55,030 bases of DNA from an uncultured Colwellia sp. (GCA_913049915.1 CAJWZC010000014.1:1-55030), one strand, 5' to 3'. Numbered from the stretch's first letter, positions 17,736 through 26,968 are shown. Program-made: numbers and translations. The notes: generated from the letters alone by a model not told the origin.

Positions 17736-17816
17736 AGAGGCAAAATTTGTCCATGCTACATGTCCATGCTAATTACAATGTTATTAGCATATTATAATTG
17801 CCTGAGAGAGTATCGA

Positions 17817-20624
17817 ATGAGTCTATATTTAGAGTACATTAAAGAAATTGAAAGTCGTAAGAATGATCTAGGATTGGCTCCTTTGCCAATTGATGGCGCT
17901 GAGTTATTATCTGAAATTATTGCTCAAATTAAAGATTCAGGAAACGAGTATAGAGCTGACTCCCTTAACTTTTTCATTTATAACACCTTACCTGGCACAA
18001 CCAGTGCTGCCGGCGTAAAAGCTACGTTCCTAAAGGAAATCATCTTAGGTGCATCAGTAGTAGCTGAAATTACACCCACGTTTGCTTTTAAATTGTTATC
18101 ACATATGAAAGGCGGCCCTTCAATTGTAGTGCTGCTTGATTTAGCATTATCTGATGACGCATCAGTAGCAAAAGCAGCGGCAGAAGTATTAAAAACTCAA
18201 GTATTCTTATACGACGCAGATACAGCACGCCTTGAAGTAGCGTTTAAAGCAGGTAATGTACTTGCAAAAGAAATTTTAGAAAGCTACGCAGAAGCGGAGT
18301 TCTTCACAAAATTGCCTAATGTAGAAGAAAAAGTTGAAGTTGTTACATATATTGCCGGTGAAGGTGATATCTCAACTGATTTACTTTCTCCAGGTCACCA
18401 AGCCCATTCTCGTGCTGACCGTGAATTACATGGCCAATGCATGAGCACACCAGAAGCTCAAGCAGAAATACTAGCATTACAAGTTAAGTATCCTAATGCG
18501 AAAGTGATGTTAATTGCTGAAAAAGGCACTATGGGTGTTGGTTCATCTCGTATGTCGGGTGTTAACAACGTTGCACTATTAGCAGGTAAAAAAGCAAGCC
18601 CATACGTACCATTTATTAACATTGCACCAGTAGTTGCTGGTACTAATGGTATTTCTCCAATATTCTTAACAACCGTTGATGTAACTGGCGGTATTGGTCT
18701 TGACCTTAAAAACTGGGTTAAGAAAGTAGATGCAAGTGGTAACGCAGTTGTTGATGCAAATGGTGATGTAGTTTTAGAAGAAGCTTATTCAGTAGCAACG
18801 GGTACTGTGTTAACTATTGATACCAAAGCGAAGAAATTATACAACGGTGACAAAGAGCTTGCAGATATATCTTCAGCCTTTACACCACAGAAAGTAGAAT
18901 TCATGAAAGCTGGTGGCTCTTACGCGGTAACATTTGGTAAGAAATTACAAACGTTCGCTGCACAAACACTTGGCGTAGCAACACCACCTGTCTATGCAAC
19001 TTCAAAAGAAATTTCACATAAAGGTCAAGGTTTAACGGCCGTTGAAAAAATATTTAATAACAACGCTGTTGGTGTAACATCTGCAACACCATTACACGCT
19101 GGTTCTGATGTTCGCGTTAAAGTAAATATTGTTGGCTCTCAAGACACAACAGGTCCTATGACTTGTCAAGAACTTGAAGCGATGGCTGCTTCAACTATCT
19201 CTCCATTGGTTGATGGTGCATACCAGTCGGGTTGTCATACAGCGTCTGTTTGGGATAGCAAAGCTAAAGCTAACATTCCTAAGCTTATGGCATTCATGAA
19301 TAAATTCGGTCTTATCACAGCACGTGATCCTAAGGGCAAATACCATGCAATGACTGACGTTATTCATAAAGTATTGAATGATATTACGGTTGATGACCGC
19401 GCTATCATCATTGGTGGTGACTCACATACACGTATGTCTAAAGGTGTAGCCTTTGGTGCTGATTCGGGTACGGTGGCAATCGCACTAGCCACAGGTGAGT
19501 CTGCTATGCCAATTCCTGAGTCTGTAAAAGTTACTTTTAAAGGTAATATGCAAGACCACATGGATTTCCGTGATGTAGTTCACGCTACTCAAGCGCAAAT
19601 GCTTAAGCAATTTGGTGGTGAAAACGTCTTCCAAGGTCGTATCATTGAAGTGCATATCGGCACGTTATTAGCTGACCAAGCATTTACATTTACAGATTGG
19701 TCTGCCGAAATGAAGGCTAAAGCGTCTATCTGTATTTCTGAAGATGAAACGTTAATTAAATCACTTGAGCTTGCTAAGAGCCGTATCCAAATCATGATCA
19801 ACAAGGGTATGGAAAACGAAGCGAAAACACTTAACGGTTTAATAGCATTAGCTGACAAACGTATCGAAGGCATTAAATCAGGTGAAACTCCTGCATTAGC
19901 ACCAGATGATAACGCTACCTACTACGCAGAAGTCGTGATTGATTTAGATGTTATCGACCAGCCAATGATTGCTGATCCCGATGTAAACAACGAAGACGCA
20001 TCTAAACGTTACACCCATGATGTTATTCGCCCTGTTTCATACTACGTTGGCAAATCTGTAGATTTAGGCTTTGTTGGCTCTTGTATGGTTCATAAAGGTG
20101 ATATGCAAATCATCGCGCAAATGTTCCGTAATATGGAAGCACAAGGTAACAAGATAGAATTTAAAGCACCATTAGTTGTTGCACCACCAACTTACAACAT
20201 TGTTGATGAGCTTAAAGCTGAAGGCGATTGGGATATTTTACAAAAATATTCAGGTTTTGAATTTGACGATGCTGTACCTAAAAATGCTGCTCGTACTAAA
20301 TACGAAAACATCATGTATCTTGAACGTCCAGGCTGTAACTTATGTATGGGTAACCAAGAAAAAGCTGAACCTGGTGACACGGTTATTGCAACATCTACAC
20401 GCTTATTCCAAGGTCGTGTTGTTGCTGATACTGCAGAGAAGAAAGGTGAATCACTTCTTGGCTCTACACCATTAGTTGTACTTTCAACTATGCTGGGTCG
20501 TTTCCCTACAATCGAAGAGTATAAGTCAGCAGTAGAAGGTATCGATTTAACTCGATTCGCTCCTCCTACACATGAGATGACTACTAAATACACTGCACCA
20601 GCAGTACCAATTACAGTGGTATAA
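17817..20624 (+). CDS. acnB: Aconitate hydratase 2 / 2-methylisocitrate dehydratase, long subtype
   Basis: 935 residues from the ATG at 17817, which has GAGAG at a usable distance. The TCA-cycle enzyme interconverts citrate and isocitrate. An N-terminal HEAT-like domain (about 1-160) precedes a swivel domain and the three Fe-S aconitase domains. The cluster cysteines are Cys756 (GFVGSCMVHKGD), Cys840 and Cys843 (RPGCNLCMGNQ); SHTRMSKGVAFGADSGTVA is a substrate-binding stretch. E. coli AcnB is 865 residues, with 59 residues between the first two cysteines against 84 here, and the swivel region (GGIGLDLKNWVKKVD, KKLYNGDKEL) is unlike it. From memory this matches a longer form common in Bacteroidetes, so transfer is possible. 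The gene sits near lpd as in E. coli, though with other genes between. Confidence 0.93.
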   Translation: MSLYLEYIKEIESRKNDLGLAPLPIDGAELLSEIIAQIKDSGNEYRADSLNFFIYNTLPGTTSAAGVKATFLKEIILGASVVAEITPTFAFKLLSHMKGGPSIVVLLDLALSDDASVAKAAAEVLKTQVFLYDADTARLEVAFKAGNVLAKEILESYAEAEFFTKLPNVEEKVEVVTYIAGEGDISTDLLSPGHQAHSRADRELHGQCMSTPEAQAEILALQVKYPNAKVMLIAEKGTMGVGSSRMSGVNNVALLAGKKASPYVPFINIAPVVAGTNGISPIFLTTVDVTGGIGLDLKNWVKKVDASGNAVVDANGDVVLEEAYSVATGTVLTIDTKAKKLYNGDKELADISSAFTPQKVEFMKAGGSYAVTFGKKLQTFAAQTLGVATPPVYATSKEISHKGQGLTAVEKIFNNNAVGVTSATPLHAGSDVRVKVNIVGSQDTTGPMTCQELEAMAASTISPLVDGAYQSGCHTASVWDSKAKANIPKLMAFMNKFGLITARDPKGKYHAMTDVIHKVLNDITVDDRAIIIGGDSHTRMSKGVAFGADSGTVAIALATGESAMPIPESVKVTFKGNMQDHMDFRDVVHATQAQMLKQFGGENVFQGRIIEVHIGTLLADQAFTFTDWSAEMKAKASICISEDETLIKSLELAKSRIQIMINKGMENEAKTLNGLIALADKRIEGIKSGETPALAPDDNATYYAEVVIDLDVIDQPMIADPDVNNEDASKRYTHDVIRPVSYYVGKSVDLGFVGSCMVHKGDMQIIAQMFRNMEAQGNKIEFKAPLVVAPPTYNIVDELKAEGDWDILQKYSGFEFDDAVPKNAARTKYENIMYLERPGCNLCMGNQEKAEPGDTVIATSTRLFQGRVVADTAEKKGESLLGSTPLVVLSTMLGRFPTIEEYKSAVEGIDLTRFAPPTHEMTTKYTAPAVPITVV

Positions 20625-20673
20625 TACATAATTAACTATTAATTAGTATTTCTACTTAATAGTTAAATAGAAT

Positions 20674-20709
20674 AAAAAGGGGGCTACTTATATAAGTAGC
20701 CCCCTTTTT
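20674..20709 (+). terminator. Terminator after acnB
   Basis: AAAAAGGGGGCTACTTA pairs with TAAGTAGCCCCCTTTTT, a stem of at least 16 bp with a tiny loop and a T tract. It is the strongest intrinsic terminator in the window. Confidence 0.92.
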
Positions 20710-20811
20710 TACCCCTACATTACTACTTGTATCTACATCACCCGAACTCTGGTTACATAAAACATTCATAAAACGTCAGTCGATAAACATACTAATATAT
20801 TGCTTTGGGTC

Positions 20812-21180
20812 CTATTTCTCTGTTGCACATTCAAGCTTAGCGGTTAAGTTTGGCATAATATAATTGGGTGAAGCACGGGGATAATCAAAGCTCTCAACAC
20901 CAGTAATTAACTCCAGCTTATAACCATAAGATCCACAAATGAGATAACTTCGACGTAATAGAAATGCCGATAAACGCTCAAAGCTAACATTATTATTCGG
21001 CATGATTTCTAGTTGATAATGATCATCATCAAATTGAGTTTTTTTAAATTGTACTTGATGATCAAAATCCCACTCGGTTTGCGCTTGACCTAGTACCACT
21101 TGGCTAGACCCAGCACAAGCTACCAGTGAGACAAAACAAAAAACACTTAGCACATATTGAAATACTGATTTAATTTTCAT
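20812..21180 (-). CDS. Small lipoprotein, unknown function
   Basis: 122 residues. The N-terminus MKIKSVFQYVLSVFCFVSL is a lipoprotein signal and ends in the lipobox LVAC|AG (Cys about 22), so the mature protein is lipid-anchored, probably to the outer membrane. The mature part has alternating beta-type segments (HQVQFKKTQFDDDHYQLEIM) and two cysteines (LICGSYGYKL and LECATEK) that might form a disulfide. No family was recognised. AGGA lies upstream of the ATG. It is just downstream of the TonB_C gene on the same strand, so a shared envelope role is possible but not shown. Confidence 0.7.
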   Translation of the reverse strand: MKIKSVFQYVLSVFCFVSLVACAGSSQVVLGQAQTEWDFDHQVQFKKTQFDDDHYQLEIMPNNNVSFERLSAFLLRRSYLICGSYGYKLELITGVESFDYPRASPNYIMPNLTAKLECATEK

Positions 21181-21265
21181 AGCTATTATCCTGGTAATTT
21201 CTGTATTAGTTTAACAACGAGCGTATTACGATAACAGTTAAGCTAAAGTGATTACCCTGACGTAA

Positions 21266-22321
21266 TTAAGTTCCAAACGGATGTTCTATAAGTTTAAAGC
21301 TAGTTTTTGGTGCACCATAAACATAAATACTACAATTTTTCCAGCTAGCAGGAAGTTTCCAAGTATTATCTTCTTCAATGGTATAAACGTGGCGTTTATT
21401 GGCACAACGAACATCTAAAGTATGCAGTGAACCTTCAACATCAATTAATGAAAATTCATCTCTCACTAGATCAGTCCTCCAAAAATCACTTTTAATATCT
21501 GCGATAATCACAAGGTTTTTGTTACCCGAAATGACATCATCTACTTTAGCCATAAGCTCAGAAAGCTTACTAAGATAGGGACTAGCTGAGGGTATATTCA
21601 CTAATTTTTCATAAGTAAAATGGGCTGCTTGGAATTGATTCAATTCAATTTGTAAGGTCAGGGTCTGATAAAGCACAGACACTTTTTGTTTTTCATTACT
21701 CAAGCTACTTAATGACATAGCGACGAGACTCAAATGAGAAAGTTGTTCCTTTTTGTCCCCTTTTTCTTTTGCATATGCTGCAGATAATAAGTGTAGGTAA
21801 TTATTTTCTGAAAGATGCAGATATTTATTTTTTTTAATCAGAGCCAGTTGCTTCTCTACTTCGTCATAATTCTTATCAACTAGCGCTTGCTGTGCTTTTT
21901 TATATTTAAAGATAAATCGTCTTGAGGCTCCGGTTGTACCAGACTTATTCATTCGGAAGTCCATCTGTACAGAATTAACACATTGTTGAATTGGCTTACC
22001 ATTTTCCATCGCTGGTTTATATTTCCATAGCTCAGCGGCCTTGATTGCTGCTTGAGTTAAATCCTTACTTCCCGAAGTTTCAATCACAAGTACATTGGAT
22101 ACATCACCCTGTTCATCGATAACAAAGCTTAACCTTGCCCAACCTTCTCGACTATTTCTCGCGGCATTTATAGGATATTTAGGCACTACACGTACAATTG
22201 GCTCAGGGTTAATGATAGTTAACAGATGTTTAGATAACTCGACCGCATTACTTGGTAAAACTAACCCACAAGCCAATGATAATATAGCGAACGGAGCTAA
22301 TTTTGATAGGAAACAACGCAT
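21266..22321 (-). CDS. Secreted protein with TonB C-terminal domain and helical repeat region
   Basis: 351 residues. A signal peptide (to about residue 26, LVLPSNAVE) is followed by a TonB_C domain (about 38-128): EPIVRVVPKYPINAARNSRE, GWARLSFVIDEQGDVSNVLV, WKYKPAMENGKPIQQCV. Residues about 130-260 are helical, with TPR-like spacing (QQALVDKNYDEVEKQLALIK, LLSAAYAKEKGDKKEQLSHL), and the C-terminus is a small beta domain with two cysteines. Unlike true TonB it has no N-terminal membrane helix with a proline-rich spacer and there is no exbBD nearby, so it probably does not energise receptors. AAGGA precedes the ATG. Such TonB_C/TPR proteins are common in Alteromonadales and unexplained. Confidence 0.8.
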   Translation of the reverse strand: MRCFLSKLAPFAILSLACGLVLPSNAVELSKHLLTIINPEPIVRVVPKYPINAARNSREGWARLSFVIDEQGDVSNVLVIETSGSKDLTQAAIKAAELWKYKPAMENGKPIQQCVNSVQMDFRMNKSGTTGASRRFIFKYKKAQQALVDKNYDEVEKQLALIKKNKYLHLSENNYLHLLSAAYAKEKGDKKEQLSHLSLVAMSLSSLSNEKQKVSVLYQTLTLQIELNQFQAAHFTYEKLVNIPSASPYLSKLSELMAKVDDVISGNKNLVIIADIKSDFWRTDLVRDEFSLIDVEGSLHTLDVRCANKRHVYTIEEDNTWKLPASWKNCSIYVYGAPKTSFKLIEHPFGT

Positions 22322-22741
22322 GTAATAAAGTCCTTTTCAATTTTAGATGCTAGATATTAACAATGATATAACAGGATTTAGATACTAGCATTGTTGGCAA
22401 CCATAAATATAAAAAAATAAACGGGTAACTAATGGTTTTCATATCACTCAATAGTTCATGTATATAAGCCTCTTTATTTTTCACTGCTTTCTCATAAGGT
22501 ACATCAATGATTGGAGAATCAAAAGTTTCTCAGCGCTATGCAATTGCTTTATTCAACGTTTTTTCCACACAAGCTGAAGATATAAAACGACGTTGAGCGA
22601 ACAAATCAAAAAAAATGGTGACTCATCGTCAGGAACGAGTATTATAATCAGTCAAAATAAATTAAACTTTTGTACTTTTATATCAAAATGTTTCAAAATA
22701 CTGACTTGATAGCGCTGTAATTATTAACTATTTGGTTAAAT
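22322..22741. other. Intergenic stretch with a possible decayed reading frame on the minus strand
   Basis: On the reverse strand one frame from about 22610 to 22350 reads FDLFAQRRFISSACVEKTL, then two stops, then ETFDSPIIDVPYEKAVKNKE and HELLSDMKTISYPFIFLYLW to a stop at 22350. The same frame is kept across the two stops, as in a gene decaying by point mutation. I do not recognise the family, and no start codon with a ribosome binding site was found. Confidence 0.3.
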
Positions 22742-22963
22742 CTACTTTAATACAACGTAATAAAAGATAGAAAAATAGCAGTATCTTCCTTTAGCTTCGG
22801 ATAGTGTGAATAGGCTTTCATTAATCCAATAGTAAACTATTGGTGGTAAACTAAATAATAAGAAGAATAATAGTATGCAAACATATAAATTTTTTTCCTG
22901 CCAATACTTATTCAGTAGTCTTTTAACTAATGATAAGAGCAAAGTTAAAACTACCAGCGACAA
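22742..22963 (-). CDS. Possible small membrane protein, unknown
   Basis: If started at the TTG at 22963, which has AAGG five bases ahead, this is a 73-residue protein: a first hydrophobic helix (LSLVVLTLLLSLV), a basic stretch (KRLLNKYWQEKN), a second strongly hydrophobic helix (LYVCILLFFLLFSLPPIVYYW) and a polar end. The frame remains open upstream to 23089, but that part overlaps the signal peptide gene on the other strand. The start would lie only 16 bp from the plus-strand gene's ATG, so each gene's promoter would have to sit in the other's coding region. This makes it uncertain. No family recognised. Confidence 0.35.
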   Translation of the reverse strand: MSLVVLTLLLSLVKRLLNKYWQEKNLYVCILLFFLLFSLPPIVYYWINESLFTLSEAKGRYCYFSIFYYVVLK

Positions 22964-22979
22964 AAAAACCTTACCATTT

Positions 22980-23555
22980 ATGCGCGCGATAACTTTATCA
23001 GGACTTAGCGTACTAACACTATTTAGTACCATGGCAAACGCCATATCAATAACGGCAGAGATGAGCCCAGAAGTTACTACTGAATACAAAAAACAGTTAG
23101 CTCTGCAGGACTGGCCAGCGATACATACTAAATTAGCCCTGATGGATAACCCTTATTCGAAATATTACAAAATTATCAGAAAAAAGCTCAAAGAAGAAGC
23201 CCCTACAGGTCAAAGGCGACGTTTAATGACAGAAGAAGAAAGCATATTAACGGCTAAAAAGACACGCTTTGATTATTGCCAGGCATCAGTCAGCTTTTTT
23301 GTCGATTTTTCAGAAAGAGCACAAACTTTATCTACTGTAGAACAAAACCCGCTTTCTGAAGATTCACTGATGAAAGGTAATGGCGTTGAATACCCCTTTA
23401 CTAAAGAGCAAACCAATAGTGCCAACTTTAGACCAACACAAATAGCACTCACACTAGGCTGGAAGTACAAAGGCAAAGGTAAACAATATGCAGAGGCATT
23501 TCTTGCTACCTGTTTAGCTATACCTGTTAGTTTGTATTATAAAGAAGATAAATAA
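22980..23555 (+). CDS. Secreted protein, unknown function
   Basis: 191 residues from the ATG at 22980. The N-terminus MRAITLSGLSVLTLFSTMAN ends in ANA, a signal peptidase I site, so the protein is probably periplasmic. The mature part is charged and helical at first (PEVTTEYKKQLALQDWPAIH, IIRKKLKEEAPTGQRRRLM) and has two cysteines (DYCQASVSFF and FLATCLAIPV). I do not recognise the family. The frame is open back to an ATG at 22875, but that would place the signal sequence 35 residues into the protein. There is no good ribosome binding site for the chosen start. Confidence 0.6.
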   Translation: MRAITLSGLSVLTLFSTMANAISITAEMSPEVTTEYKKQLALQDWPAIHTKLALMDNPYSKYYKIIRKKLKEEAPTGQRRRLMTEEESILTAKKTRFDYCQASVSFFVDFSERAQTLSTVEQNPLSEDSLMKGNGVEYPFTKEQTNSANFRPTQIALTLGWKYKGKGKQYAEAFLATCLAIPVSLYYKEDK

Positions 23556-23685
23556 ACGATAGAGGATGACCATTAGGTTATTGACACAATAACGTTATTA
23601 GATATTTAGGATTGTATAAATTAATCAGTCTGTTTATTTACCATAAAGCTTAACAAACGGCCTCTCTTAAATATTCTAAACCAAT

Positions 23686-23723
23686 AAAAAAGCCAGTTAC
23701 CTTACTCAAGTAACTAGCTTTTT
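23686..23723 (-). terminator. Terminator of the pyruvate dehydrogenase operon
   Basis: AAAAAGC-AGTTAC and GTAACT-GCTTTTT pair with one mismatch around a 9-nt loop, with T tracts on both strands. It lies 25 bp beyond the lpd stop codon. Confidence 0.8.
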
Positions 23724-23747
23724 AATAGATTAATAAGTTTTTTGCTC

Positions 23748-25181
23748 TTATTTCTTTTTCTTAACTGCTTTAGCGTTAGGTAAATCAGTGATTGAGCCTT
23801 CAAAGATCTCTGCTGCTAAGCCAATTGATTCGTTTAACGTTGGGTGAGCATGGATAGTTAAACCAATATCTTCTGCATCAGCGCCCATTTCAATAGCTAA
23901 ACAAATTTCACCAAGCATTTCACCGGCATTGATACCAACAATAGCACCACCAAGTATACGACCTGATTCTTTTTCGAAGATTAACTTAGTTTTACCTTCA
24001 GTACGTGCAGACGCGATGGCACGGCCAGAAGCAGCCCAAGGGAAATTAGCAATTTCAATATTTAAACCTTGCTCTTTCGCTTCAGATTCAGTTACACCAA
24101 CCCAAGCCATTTCTGGATCTGTGTAAGCGACTGAAGGGATACAACGTGGTTCGAATGTATGCTTCTTACCTGAAATCACTTCAGCAGCACAATGTGCCTC
24201 ATGAACAGCTTTATGCGCAAGCATCGGTTGACCAACAACATCGCCAATAGCGAAGATGTGCGGTACGTTAGTACGAAGTTCGTTCGTTACACTAATGAAG
24301 CCACGCTCATCAACATTTACGCCTGCTTGATCAGCAGCAACTAAATGACCGTTGGGCTTACGACCAACAGCAACTAAAATCTTGTCATAACGTACTTGTT
24401 CAGTTGGCGCCTTTTTACCTTCAAAAGTAACATATAAACCATCATCTCTTGCTTCAACAGCAACAACTTTAGTAGACAACATTATGTTAAATTTTGTCTT
24501 GTTATAATTGTTATAAACTTTAACAATATCTTTATCAGCGGCTGGTACTAATTGGTCAGCAAACTCAACCACAGATACTTTAGAGCCTAATGCAGCATAA
24601 ACAGTACCCATTTCTAGACCGATAATACCACCACCAAGTACCAACATTTCACCAGGTATATCTTCAAGTTCTAATGCACCAGTAGAGTCAATAACGCGTG
24701 GGTCATCGTTAGGAATAAATGGTAAGTCAATTACTGAAGAACCTGCTGCGATAATAGCATTATCAAAAGTAACCGTAGTTTTAACGCCATCATTACCTTC
24801 AACTTCAATAGTTTTATCTGAAGTAAATTTACCATAACCATAAACTGTCGTTACTTTACGTGCTTTAGACATGCCGCCTAAACCGCTAGTAAGTTGAGCT
24901 ACTACGCTTTCTTTCCAATCACGAATTTTAGTTAAATCGATTTCTGGCTTACCAAAAGTAACACCGTGTGAAGCCATCGCAGCTGCATCATCAATTACTT
25001 TAGCCACATGCAGTAATGCTTTTGATGGGATACAACCCACGTTCAAACAAACGCCACCTAATGTTTCACGGCTTTCAACTAATACTACGTCTAAACCTAA
25101 ATCTGCTGCACGAAATGCTGCAGAATAGCCGCCAGGGCCTGAACCTAATACTACTACTTGAGTTTTGATATCGTTACTCAT
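23748..25181 (-). CDS. lpd: Dihydrolipoyl dehydrogenase (E3)
   Basis: 477 residues, the FAD enzyme that reoxidises dihydrolipoamide with NAD+ in the pyruvate and 2-oxoglutarate dehydrogenase complexes and the glycine cleavage system. The FAD-binding GSGPGGYSAAFRAADLG is at residues 13-29; the redox disulfide is Cys45/Cys50 in GGVCLNVGCIPSKALLH; the NAD-binding GGGIIGLEMGTVYAALG is near 178; the active-site His lies in IHAHPTLNESIGLA near the C-terminus. It is the last gene of pdhR-aceE-aceF-lpd on the reverse strand, 100 bp after aceF and followed by a terminator. The 100-bp gap could hold an extra promoter, as in E. coli, for use by the other complexes. Confidence 0.97.
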   Translation of the reverse strand: MSNDIKTQVVVLGSGPGGYSAAFRAADLGLDVVLVESRETLGGVCLNVGCIPSKALLHVAKVIDDAAAMASHGVTFGKPEIDLTKIRDWKESVVAQLTSGLGGMSKARKVTTVYGYGKFTSDKTIEVEGNDGVKTTVTFDNAIIAAGSSVIDLPFIPNDDPRVIDSTGALELEDIPGEMLVLGGGIIGLEMGTVYAALGSKVSVVEFADQLVPAADKDIVKVYNNYNKTKFNIMLSTKVVAVEARDDGLYVTFEGKKAPTEQVRYDKILVAVGRKPNGHLVAADQAGVNVDERGFISVTNELRTNVPHIFAIGDVVGQPMLAHKAVHEAHCAAEVISGKKHTFEPRCIPSVAYTDPEMAWVGVTESEAKEQGLNIEIANFPWAASGRAIASARTEGKTKLIFEKESGRILGGAIVGINAGEMLGEICLAIEMGADAEDIGLTIHAHPTLNESIGLAAEIFEGSITDLPNAKAVKKKK

Positions 25182-25281
25182 AAATTCCTCATTAAAAACT
25201 GTTGTTCTGTGTAAGTATTTTTATGGGCGAAATTCTACTCTTATGTGTCGAATTTCGCCAACTTTAATTAGTCAATATCGA

Positions 25282-26943
25282 CTAAAGTATCAATTTACGA
25301 ATGTCAGACATAACACTAGCTAAATGCACAGTGAATCGTGCTGCTAACGCACCATCAATAACACGATGATCATATGACATAGATAACGGTAGCATTAGCT
25401 TAGGTTCAAAATCTTTACCATTCCATTTAGGTTTCATTTCTGATTTAGAAACGCCTAAAATAGCTACTTCTGGAGCATTAACGATGGGCGTGAATGCCGT
25501 ACCACCAATACCGCCAAGACTCGAAATAGTGAAACAACCACCTTGCATGTCTTGAGCTTTTAATTTGCCATCACGCGCTTTCATACTGATTTCTAGTAAT
25601 TCACGAGATAACTGATGAATACCCTTTTGGTCAACATCACGTACTACTGGGACAACCAAACCGTTAGGCGTATCAACGGCAACACCTATGTGAATGTACT
25701 TCTTAATAATTAAGCTTTCACCGTCTTCACTCAAGCTTGAATTAAACGTTGGGAACGTACGTAATGCATCAGCAGCAGCTTTTAAGATAAAGACTAATGG
25801 CGTAATTTTAAAACCAAGCTTTTGTTTTTCACAAACTACGTTTTGTTCTTTACGAAATGCTTCAACGTTAGTGATGTCAGCTTCATCAAATTGAGTAACA
25901 TGCGGAATTGTTACCCAGTTACGATGTAAAAATGGTCCAGAAATCTTCTGAATACGCGTTAATGCTTTCGTTTCAATTTCACCAAACTTAGAGAAATCAA
26001 TCGCTTTAGCACTAACAACTTGTAAGCCACCTTCACCGCTAGCAACAGAACTACCCGCATTTGCTTTCGGGCGCGACAGTTCATACTTAACGAATGATTG
26101 TACATCTTCTTTCAAGATACGCCCTTTACGACCAGTACCTTTAACAACACTTAAATCAACACCAAATTCACGTGCAAGACGACGAATTGAAGGTGACGTA
26201 TAAATAGTCCCTTTATTGACGTTACCCGCTTGTGGATGATGTGGTACTGGTGAAGCCGTAGGTGCTGTTGTTGCAGCAACCGTAGGAGCAGGAGTAGCAG
26301 CAACCGGAGTCGTCTGTATTACTGGCGCTGCAGCCACTGGTGCAGATACAACACCACTAGTAGTCTCAAGCTTGATGACCAGTGAACCTTGCTTGACTTT
26401 ATCACCGTTATTGATAAATATTTCTTTAACAGTACCGGCATGCGTTGATGGTACATCCATCGTCGCTTTATCAGTTTCAAGGGTAATTAAACCATCTTCT
26501 TCTTCAATCACATCACCAACGCTAACTAATACCTCGATAACGTCAACTTCGCCATCTTCACCGATATCAGGGACTGCGATGTCAATAATTTGTGAGGCAG
26601 AAGCTGCCGCAACTGGAGCGACTTCAACAGCAGCAACAGCAGCAACAGGTGATGCTACAGGCGTTTCAACTACAGTAGTAGGTGCTTCTTCTACTGGAGC
26701 AGCAGCCGAAGCGCTCTCCATTTCTGCAATCACATCGCCTTCTTTAATTTTGTCACCAATATTAACGGTTAAGCTAACAAGCTTACCGGCAAATGGTGCA
26801 GGAATATCCATAGAAGCTTTATCAGTTTCTACAGTAATAATACCCTCATCAGCTTCAAGCGTGTCGCCAATAGCAAAACAGATTTCGATAATTTCAACTT
26901 CATCGCCACCAACATCAGGGACTAGGATTTTTTCAATAGACAT
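25282..26943 (-). CDS. aceF: Pyruvate dehydrogenase E2, dihydrolipoyllysine acetyltransferase
   Basis: 553 residues forming the core of the pyruvate dehydrogenase complex, which passes acetyl groups from E1 to CoA. Two lipoyl domains are visible, with lipoylated lysines in ETDKASMDIPAP (about residue 42) and ETDKATMDVPST (about 160); E. coli has three. They are joined by Ala/Pro/Thr/Val-rich linkers. The E3/E1-binding domain is YTSPSIRRLAREFGVDLSVV with GRKGRILKEDV. The catalytic domain ends with SYDHRVIDGALAARF, containing the active-site His and Asp. The gene follows aceE by 25 bp and precedes lpd. Confidence 0.97.
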   Translation of the reverse strand: MSIEKILVPDVGGDEVEIIEICFAIGDTLEADEGIITVETDKASMDIPAPFAGKLVSLTVNIGDKIKEGDVIAEMESASAAAPVEEAPTTVVETPVASPVAAVAAVEVAPVAAASASQIIDIAVPDIGEDGEVDVIEVLVSVGDVIEEEDGLITLETDKATMDVPSTHAGTVKEIFINNGDKVKQGSLVIKLETTSGVVSAPVAAAPVIQTTPVAATPAPTVAATTAPTASPVPHHPQAGNVNKGTIYTSPSIRRLAREFGVDLSVVKGTGRKGRILKEDVQSFVKYELSRPKANAGSSVASGEGGLQVVSAKAIDFSKFGEIETKALTRIQKISGPFLHRNWVTIPHVTQFDEADITNVEAFRKEQNVVCEKQKLGFKITPLVFILKAAADALRTFPTFNSSLSEDGESLIIKKYIHIGVAVDTPNGLVVPVVRDVDQKGIHQLSRELLEISMKARDGKLKAQDMQGGCFTISSLGGIGGTAFTPIVNAPEVAILGVSKSEMKPKWNGKDFEPKLMLPLSMSYDHRVIDGALAARFTVHLASVMSDIRKLIL

Positions 26944-26968
26944 AGTACTTTCCTTTTCTAGCCGCTAA

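Noticed and set aside
20192..20629. Long minus-strand frame opposite the acnB 3' end
   Set aside because: It lies antisense to conserved Fe-S cysteine regions and is a shadow of codon use in acnB.
26372..26800. Repeat-like composition in aceF mistaken for DNA repeats
   Set aside because: The two related stretches are the two lipoyl domains and their linkers, normal for E2 proteins.
26372..26968. 198-codon plus-strand frame opposite aceF
   Set aside because: Its Ser/Thr/Ala-rich repeats mirror the Ala/Pro/Val linkers and lipoyl domains of aceF on the other strand.
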